This document shows, in pieces, positions 10,144 to 20,960 of a DNA stretch of 64,000 nucleotides. Position numbers and translations under genes: made by a program. Within the stretch, counting starts at the first letter, position 1; every line of letters begins with the position of its first letter. Source of the DNA: Narthecium ossifragum (Eukaryota > Streptophyta > Magnoliopsida > Dioscoreales > Nartheciaceae); assembly GCA_963920575.1 (NCBI GenBank), contig OY986964.1, positions 36,384,527 through 36,448,526 of the forward strand, written 5' to 3'. The notes beneath the pieces were generated by a model. That model was not told the DNA's origin, made no database searches, and was given only the letters and a program-made list of their open reading frames with translations.

Positions 10144-13100
10144 TCACAACTTCCAAGTCGCATTTGAGTCAGCACTGTCGAACTCCTGATCATTGGACAG
10201 AGAAGGCCCATAAGGCTCGTGCTTGTGTCGCAGAGAACCAGTTAGACCTTTTGACTTCCTTCCAGGAAGCAGATTTCTGGATGGGACGACCTGAACCAAA
10301 ATTGAATAAAAAGATACTAGTCAGGATATAATCAAAATTTCGACAAAGAAAACGCTAGTTATTGGGAATTCAATTGCATCAACTAAATTCTTGAAGTCAG
10401 ACTTGGTCATTGACCTCACTAGAAACGGATCTAGTCTTTGCTTTTTTCCTTCGAAATGTTCCACTTGATTGTTTTCCTTCAACCTCGTCGTCGATGAAAT
10501 TCTGGTCAGATACCTCTGCACAGAGACAAATCTTAGCTCTTCTCCGTCGAATGATACATAATATCAATAGAATGCAAAAACTTTTGGAATCAGTGCAGTT
10601 TTTTATTGCATGTCAACCGTCGGAGATCATATAAAATGAATAAATCATCTGATAATGTGCAGGTCACTTTATGAGAATACATTGCTTTTGTCATCAGATG
10701 AAAACAAAATTAGAAGCCTTTCGCATTACAAGTTCTATCCAATACTTAATATAGAATCAAACTGATAAAAGGTTTCCGGAGTATATTTGGTGTACTTACA
10801 CTATTATCGAAAAGTCAGAAATTCTCCTCTAATTCTTCATGTTTCCTCAAGTAATCAGAACGCAAATAATTGAGTCCAAGCATAGGAGTGTATGAAAAAC
10901 GAGGAACGGATTTGTGTAATATGAAGTGTCAACTGACGAAATGGGTGAATGCTTCATACTGAGTCATAGAATATTACAAGCGCAAAAAGTAGTCGAATAA
11001 GAACTAGTTTCTATAAATGCAAGTATTGAGCAATAAGAAGGAGAAGAGGTCTCAAAACATTGATGGCTCCACGATAATTATATTTATTGCCATCCAATAT
11101 AAAATCCAAAAACTGATTGCTTTTTACAATGGAATAAGGGGAACATTCTGAATCTATATATGCCAGTTTTTGAAGGGAAAACATCGCCTACCATGAGGAT
11201 TAAATAAATAATTAAGAAAATATAAAATTTTAGACAGCTAAATGAGATGATACCATAAAGAAGAATACAAACCTGTACTACATCACCATGATTTGGAACA
11301 AATTTGATAAAAAACAACTAAATTATTAGCTCGTATGTACTGGCAAACCAAATAATGAGGCGCTGGTCTGAAAGGCCTGATTATCTCCTGTACTCCGGTA
11401 ATCAAGAGGTTTTGGTTAAGAAACCTAAAGAGGATTTCCCTAAAACATATCTGCTCATATAACCCAAATAATAAACTCAGTAGCACAGCAAACAAATAAA
11501 ATCTCATGTATGTCAGAAAATCATAGGATACGGTGAATTATTACAGGCACTTCACTAGGAGAAGTGCAACATTTTCCACGAAGGAAATAAGTCAATCCTT
11601 CTTGTTCGGAAGTACTTATGCCATTAATACATGTCATTGTGTCCATAGACCATATGCACCTCATGAGGCATTATTGTTGTAAGTTTACATTTATAGTTTA
11701 TACCCTTAGCAAAACCAAAAAATCTCTTCTCGAGCTTTACATAACTGAAATTAATAATATACTAGAAAACTCGAGGATGAATCTTGATGACAATATCACA
11801 TTAGACTCATGACTTTATGTTTTATCAGTTTATGCCCGACAAATATATGGGTATATCTTTATGCATTGCTTAACCACCAAGCTGATTGATAGGACTCTAA
11901 ACGTTCCTCTGTAAACTTGTTGTTGAAGTAAGTTAAACTTGTTCAACATATGTTTTGTAGCTTTGAACTCTTTGTAACCAAATGGGTCAATTGTAGGTGT
12001 TACCTTATTGCCATATTCAGCCTTAAATTCTAGTAATATCATTATCCATAAGAAATCTTTGTTAATATCTAAGCCTATCATGCCAAATACCGAAATAGAG
12101 AACTATACCCCAACCAAGATTAGTATCTGTATAATTACTTGCAGGAATTCTTTAGGTACTAAAATGGGTCCTTTACAACCCGGGAAATAATAACTTGTGT
12201 GTCATGACCAATGCAAACAGTCATGTTTCTTCACATTAAAACCAGTGAAACACTGTACCAAGTGAACCAATACAAGAAGCACTATGCACCTTATCATCAG
12301 GCTTGTGAACATCCAAAGCGCATAAAAGTAGGCTCTAACTACAACAATGGCACAGGCTACAAAGAAAAACTCGTAGATAGTTGAGTCTGCAATTTGATGA
12401 CATGATTAAGTATGTAACATGGTTCACAGCTTCATCATATATTTGATTGCTCCACTGTTCTCTGATATTCCAAACATCCTTATATACCTTTTCTATTGTG
12501 ATTCTCCAACACCCCTTACGTATTGATACAAGTCAATCTATCTGATAAGCAATTTGGTTTTAAAAGCACACGATCTAGGCAAAGAATTGCAGGATTGCTA
12601 GGTAATAGTTAGAGTTCCACCAAAAAGTACAATCAAGTTGAAAATGGCACCTCTATTGCTACCAAAAGAATCTTGGCAATGCATGTCGGAACAACGAACT
12701 GGAAAAGGCTTTGATTCTGTTGCTTCCACTCTGTTGGTCCCATGTGCTAAACGCATCGACGGATTGGGCAAATCACGGTTCTCATGCTGATAGGATGGTG
12801 TAGAGACAAGCTCTTTGCAGCTGGAAGGTGATTTGAAACGCTGGATCCACGGATTTGCAGATAGAAGTCGAGATTCATACTCAATGTCAGCCCGACTCTT
12901 GGCCCTTTCAAAATTTAGTTTCTGCCAACATCCTCCTCGCTGAACCTTGAACTGCAAAGTAAATGATTCGAATGAAGCAAGATACAAAAGTGAAAGTGCT
13001 CATAACTCACATCGAAAACAGCATAAGTGTCATTATTCTTGTTTGTACCTGACCACATGACATGCCATTGGTACGTGATCCTGGTAAGTTTGAGTGTTTT

Positions 13101-14418
13101 GGTGCTTTTGACCACCGACCAAGCATATCATTTGTGTAACACTCGCTGCCATATAGCTGGTTGACAAAGGAAGCTTCTATAGAACTAAGATACGAGCTAT
13201 GTTTCTCATTTGTCCATTCACTGTCCACAGTATCCATCATCTGAGAGCCCTAATATAAAGATAGCTATGAAAACACAGGTCCATGTGAAAACATTCATAC
13301 AAAAAAGCAAAGAAATATACAAGTCCATACTTCTCTAGCAATTAAAGCAAATTACTCACCAACTAGAATGAAACTTTCAGGTTCTTTGGCTAAGATGGTC
13401 TCTCTTGCATATTCTTCTATCTTAAGCACATGTATATAGGTTTCATTCTCAATAAGGTGGCATGAGTTTTAATATGTTTATCAATGACCTATAATAAGGG
13501 AACTGCCTTATCAGTGTTATTGCTGCACTAGCTTTATGCTGTAATTAAATTTTGACAGGAAACGGTCAAATTGTTCATCGTAGTTCCAAAAGGAAGCCCA
13601 TTTCCTTAAACATTATATAAAGTACAGAAAGGAAGGAGGAGAAATCAGGAAAACATGGAGTTGGACACCCTTCGCAAAGGGCTTAAGGTAGAAGCTCTTA
13701 ACTTCTTCCCACATATTCAATCAATACAGTTGGAACTGCTACTTGTTCTTAATTGGAAATGCTAACTGGATAAGTTATTGGCAAAAACTTCTATAACACT
13801 TCTGCATTTTCATCCCTCATTTTGATCCTTGCAGCATACACGCACTCTCAAGATTCAGTCACCCAAAAAAGATAAGAAAAACCATTTTCATCTCAATAAG
13901 CTAAATCTGATGAGTCAATTCTTTCAGTTAGGGCTAGGCCATATTTCTGACAAATTGGAAAGAAGATAAGGATAATCTCATTACCAATTGGCAATCACAA
14001 TTATCATGCTAAACATTTTTAACGCATTCTCTACATAATAAATCACAATAACGGAAATACCCAATAATTGAGAAGAACGAAGCCAGCAAATAATTAACAA
14101 GAAAAGATCGTTACAATGGAACAGTAGCATATCCAGTAGCCAAGCGATCCAATCATAGCCGGTTATACTATATGCCAGTTAAAGCCAAAAGTAATGCCAA
14201 GACTACCAAAAAAAATTCCATTCTTATCCTAGAAATTACTCATCAAACCCTACAAGTACCTAAGAAATCGATCCAAACCTTCATTCCCACTACCAAAACT
14301 TCATCTGCACCAAGAAAAGCATAAAAACAGAGAACAAATCCAACAACAAGAATACGGGTATCGAATCAATTACCCTGCTAGGGCTCTGCTGGTGATCAGG
14401 ATCAGGATCACCACCCAT
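10144..14418 (-). CDS. COR27: COR27/COR28-like cold-regulated, clock-associated protein
   Basis: Five coding exons, 14374-14418, 13049-13249, 12663-12951, 10403-10515 and 10144-10290, give 264 residues with consistent phases. The core SEWTNEKHSSYLSSIEASFV followed by NQLYGSE is the hallmark of Arabidopsis COR27/COR28. It is followed by FKVQRGGCWQK, the SANPWIQRFK block, then EVSDQNF and QVVPSRNLLPGRKSKGL, again as in the family. There are no enzyme domains, and the protein is largely Ser-rich and disordered. From the literature, COR27/28 are night-phased regulators that repress clock genes, affect freezing tolerance and flowering, and are degraded through COP1-SPA. The promoter supports this: a TATA box, an evening element and two G-boxes lie within about 310 bp upstream of the ATG. 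The acceptor of exon 2 could alternatively be used 9 bp downstream (at 13241), removing Gly-Ser-Gln; both options stay in frame. The 2.1-kb intron 3 carries a dispersed repeat. Confidence 0.9.
10775..11105. repeat. Dispersed ~330-bp repeat, copy 2, in intron 3 of the COR27/28-like gene
   Basis: Collinear with 7340-7665, as described for copy 1. Homology starts near GTATATTTGGTGTA and ends at CCAATATAAAATCC. Confidence 0.8.
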
Positions 14419-14500
14419 GTGGGGAGAGATAGAGATATAGATAGCCTTTAGCTCGGGTCCTCTTCTCTGGAGAAGAACGAAGACGATGCAAGCGGTGGGA

Positions 14501-14508
14501 TTTATAAA
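14501..14508 (-). promoter_or_regulatory. TATA box of the COR27/28-like gene
   Basis: TTTATAAA lies about 83 bp upstream of the ATG at 14418, at the expected TATA position for a short 5' leader. Confidence 0.65.
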
Positions 14509-14563
14509 GAAAAGGAGATGAGAGGAGGGACGAGGCGTAATGCGGAGGACCAAAGGAAAAGAA

Positions 14564-14589
14564 CCCCCCCCCCCCCCCCCCCCCCCCCC
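14564..14589 (+). repeat. Poly-C tract (26 C)
   Basis: An uninterrupted run of 26 C on the plus strand (G on the gene strand), between the TATA box and the G-boxes of the COR27/28-like promoter. The length is liable to assembly or polymerase error. Confidence 0.95.
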
Positions 14590-14645
14590 GCGGTTAGCAG
14601 GGAAGGAGAAGGGGCCAGGCTGGGTCCCGCGTGGCTTGGCTTTTA

Positions 14646-14677
14646 CACGTGGAGGGTTGTCTGGAGCTTGACACGTG
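14646..14677. promoter_or_regulatory. Pair of CACGTG G-boxes in the COR27/28-CLASRP divergent promoter
   Basis: CACGTG occurs at 14646-14651 and 14672-14677, each followed by G on the plus strand (ACACGTGG), the ABRE/G-box core. Spacing is 26 bp. They could serve bZIP, PIF or HY5-type factors on either flanking gene, but position favours the COR27/28-like gene. Confidence 0.65.
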
Positions 14678-14717
14678 GCTCGGAGACGATAATATCTCCA
14701 GGCATCGGCCACCGCCT

Positions 14718-14726
14718 AGATATTTT
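14718..14726 (-). promoter_or_regulatory. Evening element AAAATATCT
   Basis: AAAATATCT reads on the minus strand, in gene orientation, about 300 bp upstream of the COR27/28-like ATG. The same motif drives evening and cold expression through CCA1/LHY/RVE factors. A partial AATATCT lies on the plus strand at 14691-14697. Confidence 0.7.
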
Positions 14727-15079
14727 TCCCGCAGCCCACGTCAACACTTTGGAGCAATCTGCCCGCCGCTCGCTTGCCTCGAGATCAGTGATTCCTTGTT
14801 TGATTAAAGCCCATGGCCTGTACAAGGCACCAACTAACGACTCAGGTTTAGGTTAGGTAAAGTCCGGCCCAACTTCTACGTCGCTCCGCGGGCTTCTCAA
14901 GCTAAAAGCCCATTTAAGAGACGAACCACCGACCCAAACAATCAAGGCCCATATCCAGGTTAGGGTAAAGTTCATGCCCAGCTCGCGAGGCAGGGCTTCT
15001 AGAACTCGCGGGAGAGGGTTCGTCCGCGACTGCATCGCTCTTCCATCAATAGACGAAGAACTAGGTTTGGGATCGAAAC

Positions 15080-15082
<3 letters not shown>

Positions 15083-15112
<30 letters not shown>
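15083..15112 (+). repeat. (GA)n microsatellite in the 5' leader of the CLASRP-like gene
   Basis: GA repeats run to within about 10 bp of the start codon at 15122. GA/CT tracts are common in plant 5' leaders. Confidence 0.9.
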
Positions 15113-15115
<3 letters not shown>

Positions 15116-15121
15116 TTGGAG

Positions 15122-18100
15122 ATGTGGCACGAGGCGAGGAGGTCGGAGAAGAAGGTGCATGACATCATGGACGCGGCGCGGCGGCGAGCGCAGCGTCGAG
15201 CCGTGTACCTCGCGAAGCGGCGAGGTGACCCCCAGCAGTCCCTGCAGGTTGCCGGATCACGCTGCCGCACACACCGGGATGATGCCCTCTACCAGGCCGC
15301 TCAGGACCAACAGGGCCTGTATGCTCCTATCTCCCTGTCCTCTGTAATGCTATCTAGGGTTTCCATCTTACTGTCTTATACGATCCTTTTTTGGGATCCG
15401 TTATAGGTGTCTCGAGCATGGACAGAATTTAGATTTGATCCATTTTTTATTCCGATGTTTAATGCTTCAAACTTGGCACTAATTGAGACTTTCTTCTTCT
15501 TGTTTTCAAACAACTGTTATGCAGATTCTGGATCTAGGAAATTTCATCAGGTTCTCTTTCATTTGGTCTCTGTTATGCAAATACGACTTCTTGGAGTCTA
15601 TGTTTAACTTTTCTCTCAAATATAGGATAGGAATCGGGAGTTGTACGTAGTTAAGTGTTTCAAGGATAAGCACCTGAAGTTACATACATTTTTTCAGAAA
15701 TTATTACCGGATGAATATCTCTTTGAGAACTATAATGGAGGTAAGTCATACTAAGGATACTCGCCTAAATCTATAGACTTTGCTAAAGAGATGACAGAAT
15801 GTTGCTTTTTTCATTCTTCTGATATTGATAATAGCAGAGTTTCTGGTTGAGGTATAGTTGATGGGAAAGTAGTCAAAGGGTTATGCCTTGTATAGGCTGC
15901 TATAGAGTCAGATGTTGTAAGCGCATCACATGGATTTTACTGTCGACAATTCACATGGGTATTTTTTTTAGGCTGTAGAAGTTTGCGTCGATAGTACTGT
16001 TCGTAGAATGAATGGTAAAACAGAATAACAAAGCTTTGGTACCACAAGATTAGAAAAAAATTTGCTTGAGCTTTATGCACATAAGACATTGCAATCTTTG
16101 AGTGAGTAGATATTGTTATTTCCTGCATTTTGTGATTGAAGAAACTATTCTGGCAAAAAATTTTCTTCTTCTTTGTCTTTTGAGTATATTGAAGTCCCTA
16201 CAAATAATGTTTACTTGTTTTAATGTTTTTGCACCTCTTTTTTCTATCACAGGATACCATGGAATGGAAAGCAGGATGTATTGATTGACAGGTAAATTCA
16301 GTAATATATCAGTACCATTTTGTGAGTTTCAAGGAATCTAAAAACTGTTTCATACTATTTTGGCAGATTTGATGGCCGTGCGCTTCTTGATTTTATCCGA
16401 GATTCTAGTTCTAGACCATTTCGAGTTCAAGAGAAGACCGAGGAAGAAGAAGAACTAGAAGAGTTTGTTAATTTTGAGCGATATCGGGATTTAATTAAGC
16501 ATCGGCGCAGAGGATGTCGGTAGTTTTGATGTTTTTTGGGATCCAAATTTACGCTATTTTGTGTGTTTGACATGATTGGATCATTTACTGCAAGATTCTT
16601 TCCTGCATTGATGTTTAACAGATGAAATCGATTTTTTTTTAATGCTAATTTACACCTATCTACAGTTAATGATGAAGAGGCTTTGCAACATGTTCACCAA
16701 GAATTGGAGGAAAAGCTTGCTGCTCCATTTGCATTAGAGAGGTCTGGTTTTTCTCTCTTGTGGATATTGTGCATCGAAAGTATGTTGTTATTGTCTTTGA
16801 AATTTTGACATATATATAGTATGGTAGTCAGTAGTTGTTGAGCTTTGGATGCTGAACGCCTTCACATAACAAGCTTTGGTGGTCTTCATCAGTGAGGAGA
16901 GAGATCGTTGTTAGATTGTTATAATGTGTGACTTCTTTATGATTCATTGGGGGAATAATGATATTTTCCTTTTTAGATATCTTATACTAAGTATGATGCA
17001 TGATGTGAATTTGTCTGATGCCACTTTCTAGTTCCCAAGCGATTGATGACCATATGCAAGTGGCAATTGTCTCAAAATGTAACTTCTTTATGATTCATTG
17101 GGGGAATAATGATATTTTCCTTTTTAGATATCTTATACTAAGTATGATGTGTGATGTGAATTTGTCTTATGCCACTTTCTAGTTCCCAAGCGATTGATGA
17201 CCATATGCAAGTGGCAATTGACTCAAAATGTGTACCCAACTGAGCTTCTAATATTGCCTAACTCTGCTGCGAAATTACAATCTTTGAGCCTAAGGCTGTT
17301 TTATCACTTAAATCGAACGGGAGAAAGAAGCATCTATTTATGTTCGCATGTTGGGTTCCTAAGTTGTGGTCAACACACAGTTTGCATTTGGATGTGTCTT
17401 ATAGTGCAAAGTCGTCACAATTTACCTCGGGAAATTTATCTTCTTCTTCTTCTTTTTCTTTTTTTTTTGTGTGCTTCCATAGAGCAAAGCCATCACAGCC
17501 ACAAGCAAGCAAAGGTTCATACTCGCAGGTTGGATTTTCCTACAAAAGTGGCAATGAAGAATCTCATATCTCGGAGAGTGAAGATGAAGAAGATGATGAT
17601 GAAGATGATGCTGATGACGAGAAGGACTTCAGCAGCGACGATAGCAATGATGAAGGTATGGACATAATTGCGAAAGAGTTTGGTATAAAGAGGTATAACT
17701 GGCTCGTCTATATGGACAAAAAAGCCAAGGAGGAGGAAAAACGGCAGAAAGAAGTGATTCGAGGGGATCCTTCAATAGTAAGTTTCTATTGGCTTTATTA
17801 ATCTTCTTTTCCATTTCTGTATTGAGTAACGCCCTTCGGTTTGTAGAGAAAGTTGAGCCGCAAAGAAAGGAGGAAGGCTTCTCAGATTGAACGGGAAAGG
17901 GAAAGAGAAGCTGCACGTTCTACAGGGAAACCACCCCGTCGTGATCCATACAGGTAGCAGTTCAGGTTTTTTTATTGTCTTTCATGCAGCAAAGGAGGTA
18001 ACGAGCAGAGTCAACATCCATGCTATGACCTTGCATTCTGAAATGCTAATCTTTGGTGATGGCACATATTGCTTGTCCAGGGAACCACGACGTAGTCCTA

Positions 18101-20514
18101 CATATGAAGCCTATCCTCGATCTAGAATGTATGAAGCAGTTAATAATGAGATTTTTTTGGTAATTACTTTTGGGCTACTGTTTTGATTGTTAGATCTCAT
18201 CTTCACCAGACATTTCTTTTTTCAGATCACGATCAAGGTCACCATCGCCTTCACCTTCATATTCAAGGCGGCATGATCGTGGCACTGATAATGGGCATCG
18301 AAGCAAATCAAAGCCTCCCAAAATTGAGTATATTACAGAGTTTGGAGGCTCCACCAACATGGATGATCAAAAACTAGGAGTCTCTCCACCATCTTCTCCA
18401 TTGCAAGCTGATTTAATGAACCGGTCGGGGCACTCGACCTTTAATACTTGCAAAGATAGATTGGGAAATGTTTTCTCTGCTGCAGCTTATACTGGTGGTC
18501 GTTCTGGTTTACTAGAGCTGAATTTTTGGGGTATGGGGCTAGGTGAAGTTTAGGTTGTATCTACATAGTTTGGTAAGGTATTGGGATAGCTTTGGATAGG
18601 ATGTGAAGCTGATAGAAGAAGATGTGGATAATATGAATGCCTTCAACAGCACAGGCTCAGTTCCTTCTGTCAAACAAACTTATATCACTTCCAAAATGCC
18701 CAAGGAAGATATTGGACTGTCCATGCACGTTTCTTTAATGTCATTGCACTTTTGCAGGCCATCAGGAGATCGCATACTTGAGGCACTTCATGTTGATCCT
18801 GCATCTGCTCTATCCATTGAGCAGGAAAAAAGCAGTAAGGTGTTGAAACCGTCAGTCAGGTAATATGCTGTCTCATACGTAATCTTCGGGTTTCCAGAGT
18901 TGTGTCAGGGTAAAACAAGGAAGATCTTGGTCAGACCAGAATTGATGCCAGTAATCTATCCTAATTAATACGTTGCAAGATGTGTATCTGATGTTTCAAT
19001 GTTGAATGACCTCATCCAATCCACCATGACCGCAAATAGCAGTTCCCCCTTAGATGTGGGCCAGGAGTGGCAGAGATTGTGCTTAAATAATTTTTGTGTT
19101 GCATCCAAGTCAGGGGGTTGTTTAATAGGTCTCACAGCACCATTTGTAATCAATAATTGCTCAGAAGTAAATTTGATTGTGAGAAGGCATTTGAATTTTC
19201 CAGTTTTTGTGGAATGACTTGTTTTTATTGCCAGCACATCGTCAGCAATAGCAAAGTTGCACAAGTCTTCTAGTATGGGATCTTCAAAAAGTGAACAGGG
19301 TGAGAAAAAGGAAACTCCTCAGGAACGTTTAAAGAGGATAATGAGCAAACAACTTAACAAACAGAGTATGGTTTTTCCCCCTTTTTGCTATTATTCTTTG
19401 ATGTAGGTATGTTAGTATCTATCTTATCTGTGATATGATTCATGGTAGGGAGATAATCTCCTATTAGTTTCAATACGATAAAGGTCCTCAATTTCATATA
19501 GATTCTAACCTATTTCTATGCATGGTTATGCATGCTAATGTTTCCATAGTTCGGAAGGATTCTGTTGCTGAGATGGCTAAAAAGAGGGAGCAGGAACAAC
19601 AAAGGCAAGAAAAATTAGCAGAAACAAGTAGAATTTCTCGCTATAGACATCGTAGCCGTAGTAGAAGTCGAAGCCGTTCACCACCAAGGTATTTCTGTGC
19701 TAGGTGGAACAGGATAATGAACTTTCTGCTCGCTTAGTTCTTTGGCGATTATGTTGGAGGATTTATGATTCTATTTCTTGCAATGCCCTTATGTCATATT
19801 GTTTAATTGAAGGACATCAACTCCTGGTTTATTGTTTTCTGCTTGTTGCTTTAGGAAGGAACAGACTATACACTTTTCATTGGTATCATGGGATGGACGG
19901 CAGGGTTAGGCATTGAAATGAGCTTTGATTGAAATGGGCTAACATTTATTTCTGCCAATCTCATGGTTACAAAATTGATAATTGTTTTCCTTAGAGATAT
20001 AAATCAAAGACTGGCTTGATTTTTCATCAGACTGTAAAGGGGACATTGTGTACTAAGTTTGTTTAAACTCATGTTTTAAATTCTTCTATCCTGATACCAA
20101 ATGATTCCTCTTTTCTCGTTTGACCAAATTTATTTTAGTATGACTGCAATTTTTCTTTTAGGCAATTGTGCTGGCAGTTTGCACGTATCTGTTCCTACTT
20201 CCCTTTTCCAAGTTATGGTAACACCATAGCATCAATCCATTCACCAAATCACTTATTGATGTTGTAAGCTTGTTAACTGTTGTTTGCTGCAGAAGATATC
20301 GGCATAGTAGAAGTCGCAGCAGGACCAAGAGTCCTCGAAGATATCATTCCCGATCACGGTCAAGGTCAAGGTCTCCGTCACGCTCCCCAAGGTGAACCAT
20401 AAACTGATCCCATGGTTCTTGATTGTTTTTGGTGAGTGTTATCTCACAAGATTTATGCCTGGTAACGTCATGCTGAGAAGATGCTGTAGGAGACGAAGCC
20501 ACTCGAGATACTGA
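15122..20514 (+). CDS. CLASRP: CLASRP-like (SWAP2/SFRS16 family) arginine/serine-rich splicing protein
   Basis: Thirteen exons: 15122-15318, 16253-16291, 16367-16515, 16666-16741, 17483-17777, 17847-17953, 18081-18128, 18226-18423, 18758-18859, 19235-19365, 19550-19688, 20293-20391 and 20490-20514, giving 534 residues with every junction in phase. The N-terminus MWHEARRSEKKVHDIM, then IPWNGKQDVLIDRFDGR and the FERYRDLIKHRRRG stretch, match the conserved SWAP N-terminal domain of human CLASRP. A highly acidic patch (SEDEEDDDEDDADDEKDF, ~residues 185-205) is followed by IAKEFGIKRYNWLVYMDKKA. The second half has repeated RS/SR dipeptides (SRYRHRSRSRSRSRS). In animals the protein binds CLK4 and modulates splice-site choice; a nuclear speckle role is inferred. 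The start is the ATG of MWHE, the family's invariant beginning. Intron 4 holds a 151-bp tandem duplication. The last exon encodes only RRRSHSRY (the first Arg shared with the preceding exon), and an alternative terminal exon may exist downstream. Confidence 0.93.
16931..17232. repeat. 151-bp tandem duplication in intron 4 of the CLASRP-like gene
   Basis: ACTTCTTTATGATTCATTGG begins at 16931 and again at 17082, and the copies stay almost identical through CCATATGCAAGTGGCAATTG. Only a handful of substitutions separate them. Confidence 0.92.
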
Positions 20515-20830
20515 GATGGTCTTTAGCTGGGTGATTCGCAATTAGTTCTCCAAACGATCTCCCTTGAAGATTTTGTACTGGATTATCTATATTTTCTTCC
20601 TACTTACCTAATATATCAATGAACATTCTATGTAATCTTATAAATTGTAAGTTATTGGCACCTGTTTCACAATCTGTGTTGGTCTCTGGTGTGCAAGTAC
20701 AGTACCTTTCTGTTCCTCGTATCTAATGAATTTGATACCAATACTACACCAAGGAATTACAATGTGAAGGCTTGTTGGATTCTATTGTGCATGCTTGTCT
20801 ATTCTATACTAACTGATGTCTTGGTTCCAG

Positions 20831-20960
20831 TGATAAGAGTGAAGCAATCAAGGGCAATCCTGATCCATATAGCCACATCAATTTAAAAGCTAGGTTCCCA
20901 CAAACTGGAGGCAAGAGTGTGATGGTTGACCTTCCACTAGTCGTGCGCCTGTTGGTATGA
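20831..20960 (+). CDS. Possible alternative terminal exon of the CLASRP-like gene
   Basis: After the acceptor TTGGTTCCAG a frame opens that joins exon 12 (ending in phase 2 at 20391) as Ser followed by DKSEAIKGNPDPYSHINLKA and about 20 more residues, with a stop at 20958-20960. The peptide is not low-complexity and looks protein-like. It would replace the eight residues (first Arg shared) contributed by exon 13. There is no transcript evidence in hand, so this is an inference from the splice site and frame. Confidence 0.4.

Noticed and set aside
11830..12190. Overlapping frames in COR27/28-like intron 3 (83 codons - and 60 codons +)
   Set aside because: No recognisable family, located inside an intron; possibly an eroded mobile fragment but not supportable.
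15627..15740. Exon-like open stretch in intron 1 of the CLASRP-like gene
   Set aside because: Splicing it in after exon 1 gives a quick stop; exon 1 joins directly to 16253 in phase. At most a poison exon.
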